Source: Branchipolynoe longqiensis
Taxonomy: Eukaryota; Annelida; Polychaeta; Phyllodocida; Polynoidae
NCBI GenBank assembly: GCA_030323885.1
Contig: CM059197.1
Location: 31,028,209-31,092,208 of the forward strand
Direction of reading: 5' to 3'
DNA length: 64,000 nt
Below the pieces are notes generated by a model. That model had not been told where the DNA came from and searched no databases. It worked only from the letters and a program-made list of their open reading frames with translations. This document shows positions 21,496 through 32,416 of this stretch, piece by piece (within the stretch, counting starts at the first letter, position 1; each line of letters starts with the position of its first letter). Both the position numbers and the translations under genes were made by a program.

Positions 21496-21738
21496 TTGGT
21501 TGTTGGAGTTTTACGTTCTGGCAACATCTAAGGTAATATCACGCTGGGTACTGACTTGTGATCATGTGCACTCATGGTGACTTTATAGTGCTGTCCCACT
21601 GGGAAATCAGGCCACCGGCACCATGAGTCAATATCCCACCCAGTCACATTATCCTGACACTGAGCTAACCAGTCCTTGCCCTATCCTATTAATGCCAAGC
21701 GCCAGGCTAGGAAACGACAAGTATTAATTTGATAAGTT
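21496..21738 (-). mobile_element. SINE-A, 5'-truncated, with perfect 13-bp TSD
   Basis: Tail 'ttggttgttggagttttacg' at the left; truncated at the right after 'gtattaatttgataagtt', so the whole tRNA head is missing. Direct repeat 'caatgtgagtagc' lies at 21483-21495 and 21739-21751. Confidence 0.93.
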
Positions 21739-21751
21739 CAATGTGAGTAGC

Positions 21752-22030
21752 AACACATGTCCATCATCTTCTAGATTGACCAGGTAATATTCACCAACTA
21801 CTTCTTCTGGTTAAAACTGGGATTCACAATGAAAATGTATTCTTCTATTGAAAACCAGGAAATTAATTCAAAGACACCAGTAATTACTTATTTTTCGGAA
21901 AATGTAGTCATTTAATATAGGACAGCAGAGAGACATACCCGAAGCAGATCCACACTAGCCACTAACTATTACTTTTGTGGAAATAAATGATTTTATTGTG
22001 AAAATATATTTCGTTTCTAGAAGAGCAGAG
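21752..22030. other. Unassigned sequence
   Basis: No gene. 'actacttcttctggt' near 21800 recurs near 22200, hinting at a diverged duplication either side of the next insertion. Confidence 0.4.
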
Positions 22031-22042
22031 GCAACACTGCTC

Positions 22043-22090
22043 TTGGCTGTTTGAGTTTTACGTCCTGGCAACATCTAAGGCTATATCAGG
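22043..22090 (-). mobile_element. SINE-A, 48-bp 3'-end insertion
   Basis: Only the terminal 48 bp ('ttggctgtttgagttttacg' to 'ctatatcagg') is present, between near-perfect 12-bp direct repeats 'gcaacactgctc' (22031-22042) and 'gcggcactgctc' (22091-22102). An extreme 5' truncation. Confidence 0.8.
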
Positions 22091-22104
22091 GCGGCACTGC
22101 TCAC

Positions 22105-22649
22105 TAACCTTCTCTGGTGGACTCACGAATTCTCCGTGAAATGTATTGATTGGAAAGCAGACGACATTTACTCAAAGCAGAAGGCACACTGTCCAGTGAC
22201 TACTTCTTCTGGTGGAAATAGACAAAGTTCCAAGTGAAGATGTATTCGTTTATAGAAGCGTAGACAAAACTGACTCAAAGGAGACAATATTTACTCGAAC
22301 AGCACTATATTTGCTTGAAGCAGACGACACTTGTCCGCGTTGGAAGCCGTTCTGGTAACGGGTGTCTATTACAGCCTGGTGTGATGGTGCCGGCCCCCTC
22401 CCTCCCTCCTCTCTGAGATAAGTGGGGCCTTGTGTGTGTGTGTGTGTTTGTGTGTGGGTGTGTGGAAGGGGCAGTGGGAGATCCGCTAACCCGCCCAGAA
22501 ACACTTTTCGAACACCCCTGGTAGGTCCCTTGTACAACTCCACCCTCTGATCTCTAACCAAGATGGCGCTGGCCACGCACATTGACTGACCTGTGCAATC
22601 GTTCACAAAGAATTATTGGATATTTGTTTATGGGGTGGATGGGGGTGAT
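22105..22649. other. Unassigned sequence with (TG)n
   Basis: Holds a TG microsatellite at about 22431-22461. The minus-strand frame 22250-22606 runs through it and has no recognisable domain. Confidence 0.45.
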
Positions 22650-22659
22650 GGTGTTTAAA

Positions 22660-22850
22660 GATGTTGGTTGGTTGGTTGTTGGAGTTTTTCGTCCTGGCAA
22701 CATTTAAGGTCATATCAGGACGAGTACCGACTTGTGAGAGTGCGCACTCATGGCGACTTTACAGTGCTGGCCCACTGGGAAATGAGGCCGCCGGCACAAT
22801 GACCTGATATCCCACTCAGACACATTATTCTGACATTGAGCTAACCAGTC
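22660..22850 (-). mobile_element. SINE-A, 5'-truncated, with 10-bp TSD
   Basis: Tail (TTGG)n-'ttgttggagtttttcgtc' at the left; truncated after 'gagctaaccagtc'. Direct repeat 'ggtgtttaaa' at 22650-22659 and 22851-22860. Confidence 0.92.
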
Positions 22851-22918
22851 GGTGTTTAAAAAAGAAGAGAATTTGAATGAATAGACGACAAAGAATTAGC
22901 ATTGTGATCTTGGAGATC

Positions 22919-23703
22919 CTTGTGTGGATGTGAGACAAGCTGTAGATGTGAAACAAGATTGGTGGGTGTGAGACAAGCTGGGTGGGTGTGAGACATAAGC
23001 CCTGTTCACACACACAACTTTAGGCCGAACTAGATAAGGCGAACTAGATGAGGCGAACTAGGTGTGAAAGTGTGTCGTGTCCACACATGCAGTACTTGGG
23101 GCGGTTTAAGGCAGAAATCGATATCTGTGCATGAGCACGTCCATACTAACCAGCGCCAATTTCAGTTAGTCGACATCACACACATGCACAGTCGAGCGCT
23201 GAGTTTGTTGATTTTCTGGTCGATCAAAAGCCATATTATATAATTTGGTCTATGATAGAGCTAGCTTTTGACTGTTCCAAAACAATACGATTCAGTCGAT
23301 ACAGATCTAGGTCGAACCCACACATGCTCAAGTAAACCGCTACCATCCACACAAGCAAGATGGGCCGACTTAAGCTAGTTCGCTTCATATAAACCACCTC
23401 GTAAGGCAATCTACTTGAGGCGAACTAGATGAGTTGACTTGGCCCTAATTCGCTTCAGCGTCGCCTCCACACGGCCAATGTGAGTCAAACTGGATAAGAC
23501 AAACTAGTTGAGGCGACTTAACACCCGATTGTGAACAGGGCGATAGTGTGTGGAAGTGGTACAAATTGTGTGGATGTGAGACAAACTGTGGATGTGAGAC
23601 AAACTATGGGGATGTGAGACAAACTGTGGGGATGTAAAACAAACTGTGTGTATGCGAGACAAACTGTGGGGATGTAAAACAAACTGTGTGGATGTTTGAC
23701 AAA
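22919..23703. repeat. About 22-bp minisatellite split by a MITE
   Basis: Units of 'gtggatgtgagacaaactgt' occupy 22919-22995 and resume at 23545-23703. The ~543-bp element between them inserted into a pre-existing array. Confidence 0.85.
22999..23541. mobile_element. MITE with 'gccctgttcaca' ends (543 bp)
   Basis: Inverted ends 'gccctgttcaca' and 'tgtgaacagggc'. Inside, 'aggcgaactagatgag'-type words recur near both ends in opposite orientation. It interrupts the 22-bp minisatellite. No coding sequence. Confidence 0.72.
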
Positions 23704-24131
23704 CAAGGCGCTTACAGTAACTTTCCCCCTCTCCTATAACCCACTGGGGGCGGTTCTCCAATGATTCGCCACTCTCATTCACGCGGTTTCCTAACGATTC
23801 ACATCCTCATAAGCTCTTATAGATCCAATGCGATTCAGCAAACATATATTAACCACAGCTTGTGCGTAGCTATTTTTATATGATTGAGGGTGTTTGTTGT
23901 TGGATTATCTTATTAACGTGAATGTTCTGCACGCAGACAGCCGACACTTATTTATTTTGCGTCTCTTTCCTCCAGTAGCCATCTACAGACAGCCTCCTCC
24001 TTCCAGACGGAGGGAGATGACCCTGCTGCAGGCTGCCTGTCGGGAATGATGTCCTTCCCAAGGGAACCTCCGCCAGAGTAAATAACAAGGTCTGTGATAC
24101 CGGACTGTCTGCTAAGTGGCTGCTTATAACA
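23704..24131. other. Unassigned sequence
   Basis: Minus-strand frames at 23948-24202 have no recognisable domain. No repeat family. Confidence 0.4.
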
Positions 24132-24880
24132 CTTACACACACAGCACAAGCATGATATATACACCCTACATAATTATAACACACATCACACAATACACAC
24201 ACCTGTCAAGTACACTACAGACAGCACAGTACAGGCATGACAAATACACCCCACACAATCATAACACACATCACACAATACATGCACCTGTCACATACAC
24301 ACAACACAGTAAAGGCATGACAAATACACCCCACACAATCATAACACACATCACACAATACACACACCTGTCACATACACACACAACACAGCAGAGGCAT
24401 GACATATACAACCCTATATAATCATTACACACATCATACAATACACATGCTTGTCATGTAGACACACAACACAGCACAGGCATGACATATACCCCCCACA
24501 CAATCATAACACACATCACACAATACACACACCTGTTAGGTACACACACACCACAGTACAGGCATGACATATACAACCATGTCATGTACACACAAAACAC
24601 AGTACAGGCATGACATATACAAACCTATATAATCATAACACACATCATACAATACACACGCCTGCCATGTACACACACACAACACAGTACAGTCATGACA
24701 TATACAACCCTACACAATCATAACACACATCACACTATACACATGCCTGTCATGTACAGACACAACACAATACTGGCATGATATATACAACCCTATATAA
24801 TCATAACACACATCACACAATACACACGCCTGTCATGTACACACACAACACAGTGAAGGCATGACATATACACCCCACAC
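24132..24880. repeat. About 82-bp minisatellite, about 9 copies
   Basis: Units contain 'aggcatgacatatacaccc', 'aatcataacacacatcacac' and 'acacctgtcatgtacacac'. The whole array is CA-rich and strand-asymmetric. Confidence 0.93.
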
Positions 24881-25888
24881 AGAGAAGGTTTAGAATGATA
24901 AGATTATAACCACTCGAGAAATAGTCGAAGCTCCAACACTAAATGCATTAAAAAGCAGACTTGATAAATGTTGGAGTCAGTATCGATATTGTCAGTCCTC
25001 GTGGTATGACCACTATAATTATGACAGGTCATATATATAGACAGGCCGAATCTGTTAACAGGCTATTATGCCTAACTATATAAACAGAAGAGGAGAAATA
25101 CGTAAGTAAGTAAGTAACATACAGATTCCCATTAGGTCAGTGAGGTATTGGCGTTCCCAACACTTAAGTGTGAAGACCACCCCCAGGCATTGGTTCCTCA
25201 CAGTCATTATGCCTAAGGCTGCAGTTGTTTACAAGCCTGCCAACAGCAATACCATGGCAATTACATGAGACATTTCTGAGCAGGTGCTTATACCCCAACA
25301 AGTCATAGCTAATATGCAACAGTCTCCGAAAAAAAAAACTAACTCGCAAACAGTTGCCACGCAATTTAGGAACCTATTTTTTAATTTTTCTAAGTGAAAC
25401 TAGTAAGTATTTGTTAGTGAACGAAACCAACCCCAGCCCTCCTTCCCATATTAGCATTGTATTGACGGTTTGTCGACAATTTCCACAAAAAAATAAAGGT
25501 CAGTTTGTATAGTTCCAAGCCATTGGATATAACTGTAGCTATAGCAGAACTAAGACTATGGATGAACTGTGTCTAGATCACCCAGAAATAACAGGGTTTG
25601 GGCCAATTTGTAGAATCCGCTTTGAAGATGTAAATGGTGGCATGGACCTCTCGTGAACAATACCCGCCGACTCCTCCCCTCTGGCAGAGAAAGGCCAGTG
25701 TGTGTGCCACATTCCTGGCCGGGCCAGTCGAGCATTAACCTTTCACGGGATTTGGGCAGACGCGCCACCCAACCCGTCCCAGCGCGCCAAGGCTCAGCGC
25801 AAAGATTAGACAAAAACCCAGCCGAACCAACACGGATAAGGTCAGCTCCAGGCGGAGGTGGACGGGCGTGATGAGGCGGGGGCCCGGG
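24881..25888. other. Unassigned sequence
   Basis: About 1 kb without a recognised repeat. Opposed frames at 25556-25900 and 25653-25871 overlap in GC-richer DNA (25650-25890) but show no domain I recognise. Confidence 0.4.
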
Positions 25889-26290
25889 TAAGTAGTCCAC
25901 GGCGCGCAGGAATATTGTAGGCTACACGGCGCGCGGGGAAGAGTCCACGGGGCACAGGAATATTGTAGGCTACACGGCACAAGGGAAAGTAGTCCATGGG
26001 GTGCAAGGATATTGTAGGCTACACGGTGCGCAGGAACGTAGTCCATGGGGCGTAGGGATATTGTAGGCTACACGGCGCACAGAAAAGTAGTCCACGTGGC
26101 ACAGGAAGAATATCGTAGGCTACACGGCATGCGGGAAAGTAATTCATGGAGTGCAAGGATATTGTAGGCTACACGGCGTACAGGAACGTAGTCCATGGGG
26201 CATAGGGATATTGTAGGCTACACGGCCCGCGGAAAAGTAGTCCACGGGGGGCATGAATATTGTAAGCTACACGGCGCGAGAGAACATAGT
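25889..26290. repeat. 48-50-bp minisatellite, about 8 copies
   Basis: Unit core 'gatattgtaggctacacggc' followed by variable 'gcaggaacgtagtccatggg'. It grades directly into the next, shorter-unit array. Confidence 0.93.
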
Positions 26291-26832
26291 GCATGGCACA
26301 CAGTGAAGTAGTTCTGTGGTTGTGTAGTGCGCAGGAAAATAGTGCGTGGTGCACAGGAAAGTAGTGCGTGGTGCACTAGGAAGTAGTGCATGGTGTGCAG
26401 GGAAGTGGGGTACAGTGCACTGGGAAGTAGTGCACAGTGCACCGTGCACTGGGAAGTAGTGCACAGTGCCCAATAAAATAGTACATGGTGTGCAGGAAAG
26501 TAGAGCATGTTGCACTGAGGAGTGTGCGGTGCACTGGGAAGTAGTGCATGGTGCACAGTAAAATAGCATCCAGTGTGCAGGAAAGTAGTTCATGGTGCAC
26601 TTTGAAGTAGTGCATGGTGCACAGAGAGAGTAGTTGGCAGTGTGCAGGGAAGTAGTGCACGGTGCACAGGGAAGTAGTGGGCAGTGTGCAGCGAAGTAGT
26701 TCACAGTGCACAGGGAAGTAGTGGACAGTGCACAGGGAAGTAGTAGGCATAGTGCAGGGAAGTAGTGCATGGTGCACAGGGAAGTAGTGGGCGGTGTGCA
26801 GGGAAGTAGTGCGTGGTGCGCAAGAATATAGT
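26291..26832. repeat. 22-bp minisatellite, about 24 copies
   Basis: Unit 'gaagtagtgcacggtgcaca' plus GG. It shares 'agtagt' and 'cacggcgc'-like words with the 48-bp unit upstream, so the short unit probably arose from part of the long one. The minus-strand frames here are repeat artefacts. Confidence 0.94.
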
Positions 26833-27028
26833 TCTTAGCTGTGGCAGCATTACAACATTGTCCTCAATTCTGAAGCCACACGAGAAGCCACTTAAAAGAT
26901 GTGAGGATGTTAATGCCATCACAGAAGAAGGTCCTAAAACCCTCACTAGAGAAAAGCCATGTTGGAAAGGCACCACCTGAATCATAAGCTGTGTAGTGGG
27001 TGAGTGAGTGCTATTGACTTTACTTCGT

Positions 27029-27361
27029 GCCCGGGCGCGGTGGCCTAATTGGTAGAGTGCTGGCCTCTCGTGCGGAAGGTCGGGAGTTCGGTTCCCAGTC
27101 GAGGCAAACGAATGAATTTAAAATTGATTCTTGTCGCTTCCTACTAATCCTAGCCTGGCGCTCGGCATTAATTGGATAGGGCAAGGACTGGTTAGCTCAG
27201 TGTCAGGATAATGTGACTGAATGGGATATTGGGTCATGGTGCCAGCAGACTAATTTCCCAGTGGGACAGCACTATACAGTTCCTATGAATGTGCACTGTC
27301 ACAAGTCGGTTACCCATCTTGATATAACCTTAGATGTTGCTAGGACGTAAAACAAGCAAAC
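27029..27361 (+). mobile_element. SINE-A, full length, mosaic (type II head, type I tail)
   Basis: Head 'gcccgggcgcggtggcctaa' with A-box and B-box 'ggagttcggttccca'. The 3' end is 'tgttgctaggacgtaaaaca' with an AAGCAAAC tail, as in type I copies. Confidence 0.88.
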
Positions 27362-27663
27362 TTTTGCCGTGTCGGCAACAAAGGCTGTATTCATGGTGAG
27401 ACATGAGTAATGACCATTTGCACATCTATTTATTATTATTACTATTATTAACCAAATAGACTTGCCACATTTAAATAAAGTAATAAGGGTCACAATTTAA
27501 AACCACATTGTCTTTTTGTGTGAACTAAACATGAACAACTGCATATTATTTTTATTTCAGGGAGACCACTAATTTTCCTACTGGCTTTGACAAAAATACA
27601 TTATTGAATGGTATTGGTGTTAAACGCCAATAAGAGAACACGCATTAAATGCTACACAAAGAG
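27362..27663. other. Unassigned AT-rich sequence
   Basis: Short palindrome 'attggtgttaaacgccaat' at about 27612-27630. Otherwise nothing seen. Confidence 0.4.
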
Positions 27664-27995
27664 TCTTTGTTTGTTTGTTTTGTTTGTTGTTTTACGTCCT
27701 AGCAACATCTAAGGTCATATCAGGACGGGTACCGACTTGTGGCATTTCACTCATGTTGACAATATAGTTCTGCACCACTGGAAATTCAGGCCACCAGCAT
27801 CATGACCCGATATCCCACTCGGTCACATTATCCTGACACTGAGCCAACCAGTCCTTGCCCTATCCTAATGATGTCAAGCGCCAAACTAGGAAGTATCAAT
27901 TTTGTAAGTCATTGGTTTGACTCTACCGGGAATCAAACCCCCGGTCTCCCGTAGGGGATGCCTGCGCTCTACCGATTCGGCCACCGCATCCAGTC
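27664..27995 (-). mobile_element. SINE-A, full length, mosaic (type II head, type I tail)
   Basis: Left end is (GTTT)n-'tgttgttttacgtcctagc' (type I tail). The right end is 'ctaccgattcggccaccgca' (type II head). Both Pol III boxes are recognisable. Confidence 0.88.
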
Positions 27996-28533
27996 GCTGT
28001 GATGTCATCGTATTGCATAGGTAAGGAGGACATTTATGGGAGATTGGTGTGGATTGACTGCAGAGGGCTGGCCCACACAACCTCCAGATATGGGGGGGGG
28101 GGGCGGAGTGGGGGTGGAAGAAGGTATAAATGGACAGGCCACTAACTATCTATCCTCCACCAAACAAATATGGACAGGGAAACCAGCGGCACGCGCGTGG
28201 CCAACTGTCCATCATCGAAACAAGCAGGAATAGCAATAAAACTTAGAAAAGATTACAAAAGGTTGCTACCAATTTTGATATTGTTGCCAGTGGCCGAGGA
28301 GACCAGCTGTTGTATTAAGCCGGCCTGCTGCGTGTGCCATTCAAACTCCACCCCACTGCGGGGCACAACAAGGTGCAGTCGGCCAAAGGTGGCCCAAAGG
28401 TGGCCCAAGAATACATTTGTGGCCAGAGAAAAGGCCGACTCTGAAGTGATTATCTCTGTACTGACTGGTCAAGGGGTAGCTGTGGGGTCAGTCAGAGGCT
28501 CAACATTCGCCCATGACCGGACGGGGAAAAAAA
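27996..28533. other. Unassigned sequence
   Basis: Contains a poly-G run near 28092-28103 and a 13-bp duplication 'aaaggtggcccaa' near 28385-28410. The first half of a 212-codon frame lies here, but its second half is SINE-B. Confidence 0.4.
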
Positions 28534-28860
28534 AGGAAAGTTTGTTTTATGTAACGACACCTCTAGAGCACATTGATTTTTATCACCAGTTATTTGACGT
28601 CAAGCATATGGCCATTCTGACATATTTCTTTGGAGAAAATCTGGTGCTGCCACATAAGGTACTCTTTCCAATAAGTAGCAAGTTTTTTTTAATATGTACT
28701 TTCACACAGACAGGACAGCACGTACCACACACAGCCTTTAATGAACCAGTTGTGGACCACTGGTTGGAATGCAAAATAGCCCAAACTGCAAATGGGTCGA
28801 TCGGATGACCCACACCTTCACAGGTGGACACTCTACCGCCTGAGCTACGTCCTGATCTAT
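28534..28860 (-). mobile_element. SINE-B, full length
   Basis: Reading the minus strand: head 'ACGTAGCTCAGGCGGTAGAG' (A-box) followed by a degenerate B-box, body, and the 3' end 'GTGCTCTAGAGGTGTCGTTA' with an AAAACAAA tail. It abuts a SINE-A that starts at 28861. Confidence 0.88.
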
Positions 28861-29188
28861 GACCAGACGGGATCGCTGAATGAGTTGATCTTTCATCTCC
28901 CACTTTGGTACATCCTGGGATTCGAACCCTGGTCGAGTCAAACCAATGACTTACAAATTGATACTTGTTGCTTCCTCTTTGCCAGGCGCTCAGCATTAGT
29001 AGGATAGGGCAAAGTCTGCTTTGGCTCAGTGTCAGGATAATGTGATTGAATGGGATATCGGGTCATGGTGCTTGCGGCCTGGTCTCCCCGTGGGGCAGCA
29101 CTATAAAGTCGCCATGAGTGCGCACTCTCACAAGTCGGTACTCATCCTGATATGACTAGATGTTGCAGGGCGTTAAACTCCAATAACC
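28861..29188 (+). mobile_element. SINE-A, full length, mosaic (type I head, type II-like tail)
   Basis: Head 'gaccagacgggatcgctgaa', B-box 'gattcgaaccctgg', ending 'gcgttaaactccaataaccg'. It directly follows SINE-B head to head. Confidence 0.88.
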
Positions 29189-29206
29189 GAAGCAACCTAT
29201 AATAAA

Positions 29207-29620
29207 TACTACTCAAACTAAAGTAAAGTTAATCATGGCGACAAACCTAATATATATTTTTATTTTTCAAATCGGAGAAATTGAAAGCATTCAATTTTTC
29301 AAACCTAAAAACTGATCTAGATTTGATTCCATATATCGAACTTTAATACTGGCTCATTTATTAACCATTTACAACTGCATAGAGGGGAATATTAAGTCAA
29401 GATAATAAAAGGTTGCTGCTGAGGTCTACGGTGTTTTAATTTGTATGTGAACGCCAAAATTAATTTGGCATGTTTTCACTTCAAATATTCTCCAAATTCA
29501 ACCATTTATAATAATAATATTTATTTCAAACCAAAGTAACGTCGTTTCATAACAATCAACCTATTACATTTATTTATCCTAAGAAAAAGCAGAAATTGAA
29601 AACCATCGGACAATGCAATT
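29207..29620 (+). mobile_element. MITE-F copy 3, rearranged
   Basis: Opens with a right-end fragment of MITE-F (29207-29290, 'caaactaaagtaaagttaat') fused to a nearly complete copy that ends 'aaaccatcggacaatgcaat' followed by TTAA at 29621-29624. The left terminal repeat is lost. Confidence 0.75.
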
Positions 29621-29702
29621 TTAAGCTGGTGGTGGATAGAGGAAAACGGAATCTTGTGATTATATCCACCAGTTGCCATCAATAATATTGAGTTGAACTT
29701 AA

Positions 29703-30055
29703 CTCCGTTTGTTGTTGTTTTACATCCTAGCAACATCTAAGGTCATATCAGGACTGGTTCCGACTTGTGATAGTGCGCACTCATGGCGACTTTATAGTGC
29801 TGCCCCACTGGAAGACCAGGTTGCCAGCACCATGACCTGATATCCTACTCAGCCACATTATCATGACACTGAGCCAACCAGTCCTTGCCCTATCCTAATA
29901 ATGCCGAGCGGCAAGCTAGGAAGTGACAAGTATCAATTTTGAAATCATTGGTTTGACTTGAGCAGGGTTCAAACCCACAAGCCCATAGGTTCGGATCCCG
30001 CGATCTCCCAAAACAGGAGACGGACGCTCAACTCCTTCGGCCATCCCATCTGGTC
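29703..30055 (-). mobile_element. SINE-A, full length, with 9-bp TSD
   Basis: Type I tail 'gtttgttgttgttttacatc'; head ends 'catcccatctggtc'. 'tgaacttaa' is repeated at 29694-29702 and 30056-30064. The TSD overlaps the TTAA at the left end of MITE-F copy 4, so the SINE landed on the edge of that element. Confidence 0.92.
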
Positions 30056-30064
30056 TGAACTTAA

Positions 30065-30412
30065 AGCTGCATAGTCTGATGAAATATCAAATTTTCAAAA
30101 CTAAACCAATTATCTAGATTTGATTTTACATATCTAACTTATATAATGATGCACTTATTAAACATTTTTTTCTGCGTAGAAGGCAATACTGAGTCAATTT
30201 AACCGAAACTGTTACTGCAGAAGTCTGTGGTGTCAGAGTTTTGGCAAGCTTGCCAACACTAATTTTCCATGTTTGCACTCAAAATATCTCAAAAGTTTAC
30301 CATTTGAAATAAAAGTAACTTTGAACTAATTTAAAGTAGATCCTCGTGATCGATCTAATATAATTTATCTCAGAAAAAGTACAGAAATTCAAAACCATCG
30401 GACTATGCAACT
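30065..30412 (+). mobile_element. MITE-F copy 4, complete (348 bp)
   Basis: TTAA at 30061-30064 and 30413-30416. Termini 'agctgcatagtctgatg' and, inward from the right, 'agttgcatagtccgatgg'. The best-preserved copy of the family. Confidence 0.88.
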
Positions 30413-30812
30413 TTAACTGGGCATAAACGCTAAAAGACAAACCTACTCACCGGCAGCTGTTTGCCAAGCGATGCATGGGATCCAATCAACTTACCTGCAA
30501 GACAAGAAAATAACATTAGGGACTTTTTATTGTGGGAGTGGCGGTGGGGGTATCGTAAATATTCAGCATTAAATAGTAATTGATGCACTGTTTGAAGATT
30601 AGAAAGACATCATTGCCACTCTTCTGTATATAGACGTTGAGGAACACAAACTATGTAAACACATTCTATTAACTAATACATAGTGAACAGGGAAACTATC
30701 TCTATAATGTATATGTATACAGGATATATATCCTCATCAACACAACAAAGTATATATAGGAGGGAATGATCAAGAGCGATGGCTTCCTGGACAAGTCCAA
30801 CAAATAACTGAC
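30413..30812. other. Unassigned AT-rich sequence
   Basis: No gene or repeat family recognised. Confidence 0.4.
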
Positions 30813-31385
30813 AACATTGATACATGTCCCTAGCTAGCCTGGCGCTCGGCATTACTAAGTACAGCAGGGGCTCGTCGGTTGGCTCAGTGCCAGGATAATT
30901 TGAATGGGGTATCGGGACGTGGTGCTCGCAGTCCGGCATCACAGTGGGGCAGCACTATAAAGTCACCATGAGTGTCGTCTATCACAAGTCGATACCCGTC
31001 CTAATATGGTTCTGGATGTTTGCTTGTTTGTTGTTGTTTTACGTCCTAGCAACATCTAAGGTCATATCAGGACGGGTACCGACTTGTGACTGCGCACTCA
31101 TGGCGACTTTATAGTGCTGCCGCACTGGGAGACCAGGCCGCCAGCACCTTGACCTGATATCCCACTCAGTCACATTATCCTGACACTGAGCTAAACCAGT
31201 CCTTGCCCTATCCTAATAATGCCCAGCGCCTGGCTAGGAAGCAACAAGTATCAACTTTTAAGTCGTTCATTTGACTCGACCAGGGTTCGAACCCACGATC
31301 CCATGGTCCGCTCTAACTCATTCGGCCATCCCGTCTGGTTTTGGTTCTGGATGTTGCTAGGACAAAAAACCCTAACAACAAGCTG
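30813..31385 (+). mobile_element. SINE-A, 5'-truncated, interrupted by another SINE-A
   Basis: Body from 'caacattgatacatgtccc' to 'cctaatatggttctggatgt' (30813-31020). Its 3' end resumes at 31342 ('tggttctggatgttgctagg') and ends in CCCTAACAAC. The interruption is the next feature. Confidence 0.9.
31021..31341 (-). mobile_element. SINE-A nested in SINE-A, with perfect 14-bp TSD
   Basis: Near full length: (GTTT)-type tail at the left, head 'cattcggccatcccgtctgg' at the right, with a short deletion between B-box and A-box. The host element's 'tggttctggatgtt' is duplicated at 31007-31020 and 31342-31355. SINE-A therefore jumped after the host copy was in place. Confidence 0.95.
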
Positions 31386-31580
31386 AGGTCCACAAACACT
31401 GATAGTGGCACATTCTGATAATACACATTTCAATAAGTGCAGGGCTTGTCTCTTGGTTCTGTTCAATAAAGAACATCAAAGCAAATAACAGGCATGCAGT
31501 GCGTTGGTTATTATTATTATTTTTGTTTCGCCATTAATGGGAGCCTTTTAAGGAGACCAGCTACTGAGTGGCGCGAGACA

Positions 31581-31933
31581 TTGGTTGGTTGGTTGTTGGA
31601 GTTTTATGTCCTGGCAACATTTAAGGTCATATCAAGATGGGTACCGACTTGTGACAATGCACACCTATGGCAACTTAATAGTGCTGCCCCACTGTGAGAC
31701 AAGGCTACCAGTACCATGACCTGATATCCCACTCAGTGATATTATCCGGACACTGAGCCAACGAGTCCTTGCCCTATCGTAATAATGCTGGGCGCCTGGC
31801 TGGGAAGCGACAAGTATGAATTTTTAAGCCATTGGTTTGATGCGACCAGGGTTCAAACCCATGGATTGGAATCCCACGATCTACCAATATGGGAGATGGA
31901 CGCTCAACTCATTCGGCCATCCCGTCTGGTCAG
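31581..31933 (-). mobile_element. SINE-A, full length
   Basis: Type II tail ('ggttggttgttggagtttta'), type I head ending 'attcggccatcccgtctggt'. The head has an extra 'atggattggaatcccacg' segment compared with shorter heads, also seen in the copies at 42.8 and 45.9 kb. Confidence 0.88.
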
Positions 31934-32346
31934 CACGGGAGACTGGCAACCATTATTTTGGGTGGCATTTTAACGGTTCAGGGGTGGAACAAGATTGGTT
32001 TGAAGCTGGCTATATAACCGGTCGCTAAATACATTTTCTTGTTTTTTTTCTTTTTGTTTCTTCTTTTTTTGTATCTTTTTATTAATTATTTTGGCTCGGG
32101 AGTGGATCGATGGTCTTTACACAGGGTGGAGTTAATATTAAGTGACAATAGGTAACAAAACAAGCAAAAAGGGGGTCCTTAAAAGAATTCATTCAACATT
32201 TGTATTTAAGTTATAAATGTTGCTTTTCTCTCTCAAACATAGTACAATCTAATTAATTTTACATAGACTTTCAATTGTGTACGATCTGAAATTATTGTTG
32301 TGGGTGGTTCAAAATTCAGCTCCGAATTATGTGCGTCTCATTAGCA
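31934..32346. other. Unassigned AT-rich sequence
   Basis: T-rich run near 32037-32085. No gene. Confidence 0.4.
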
Positions 32347-32388
32347 CGATAATAACAATAATAATAAAATAATAATAATAATAATTTA
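32347..32388. repeat. (AAT)n microsatellite
   Basis: Interrupted AAT repeats, about 42 bp. Confidence 0.9.
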
Positions 32389-32416
32389 ATCACATTCCGT
32401 TTTCCCGGTATGTAAC

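Noticed and set aside
26169..26985. Minus-strand frames of 94-167 codons rich in Cys, His and Pro
   Set aside because: They translate the 22-bp and 48-bp minisatellites.
28170..28808. 212-codon plus frame
   Set aside because: Its second half is antisense SINE-B and the first half shows no domain.
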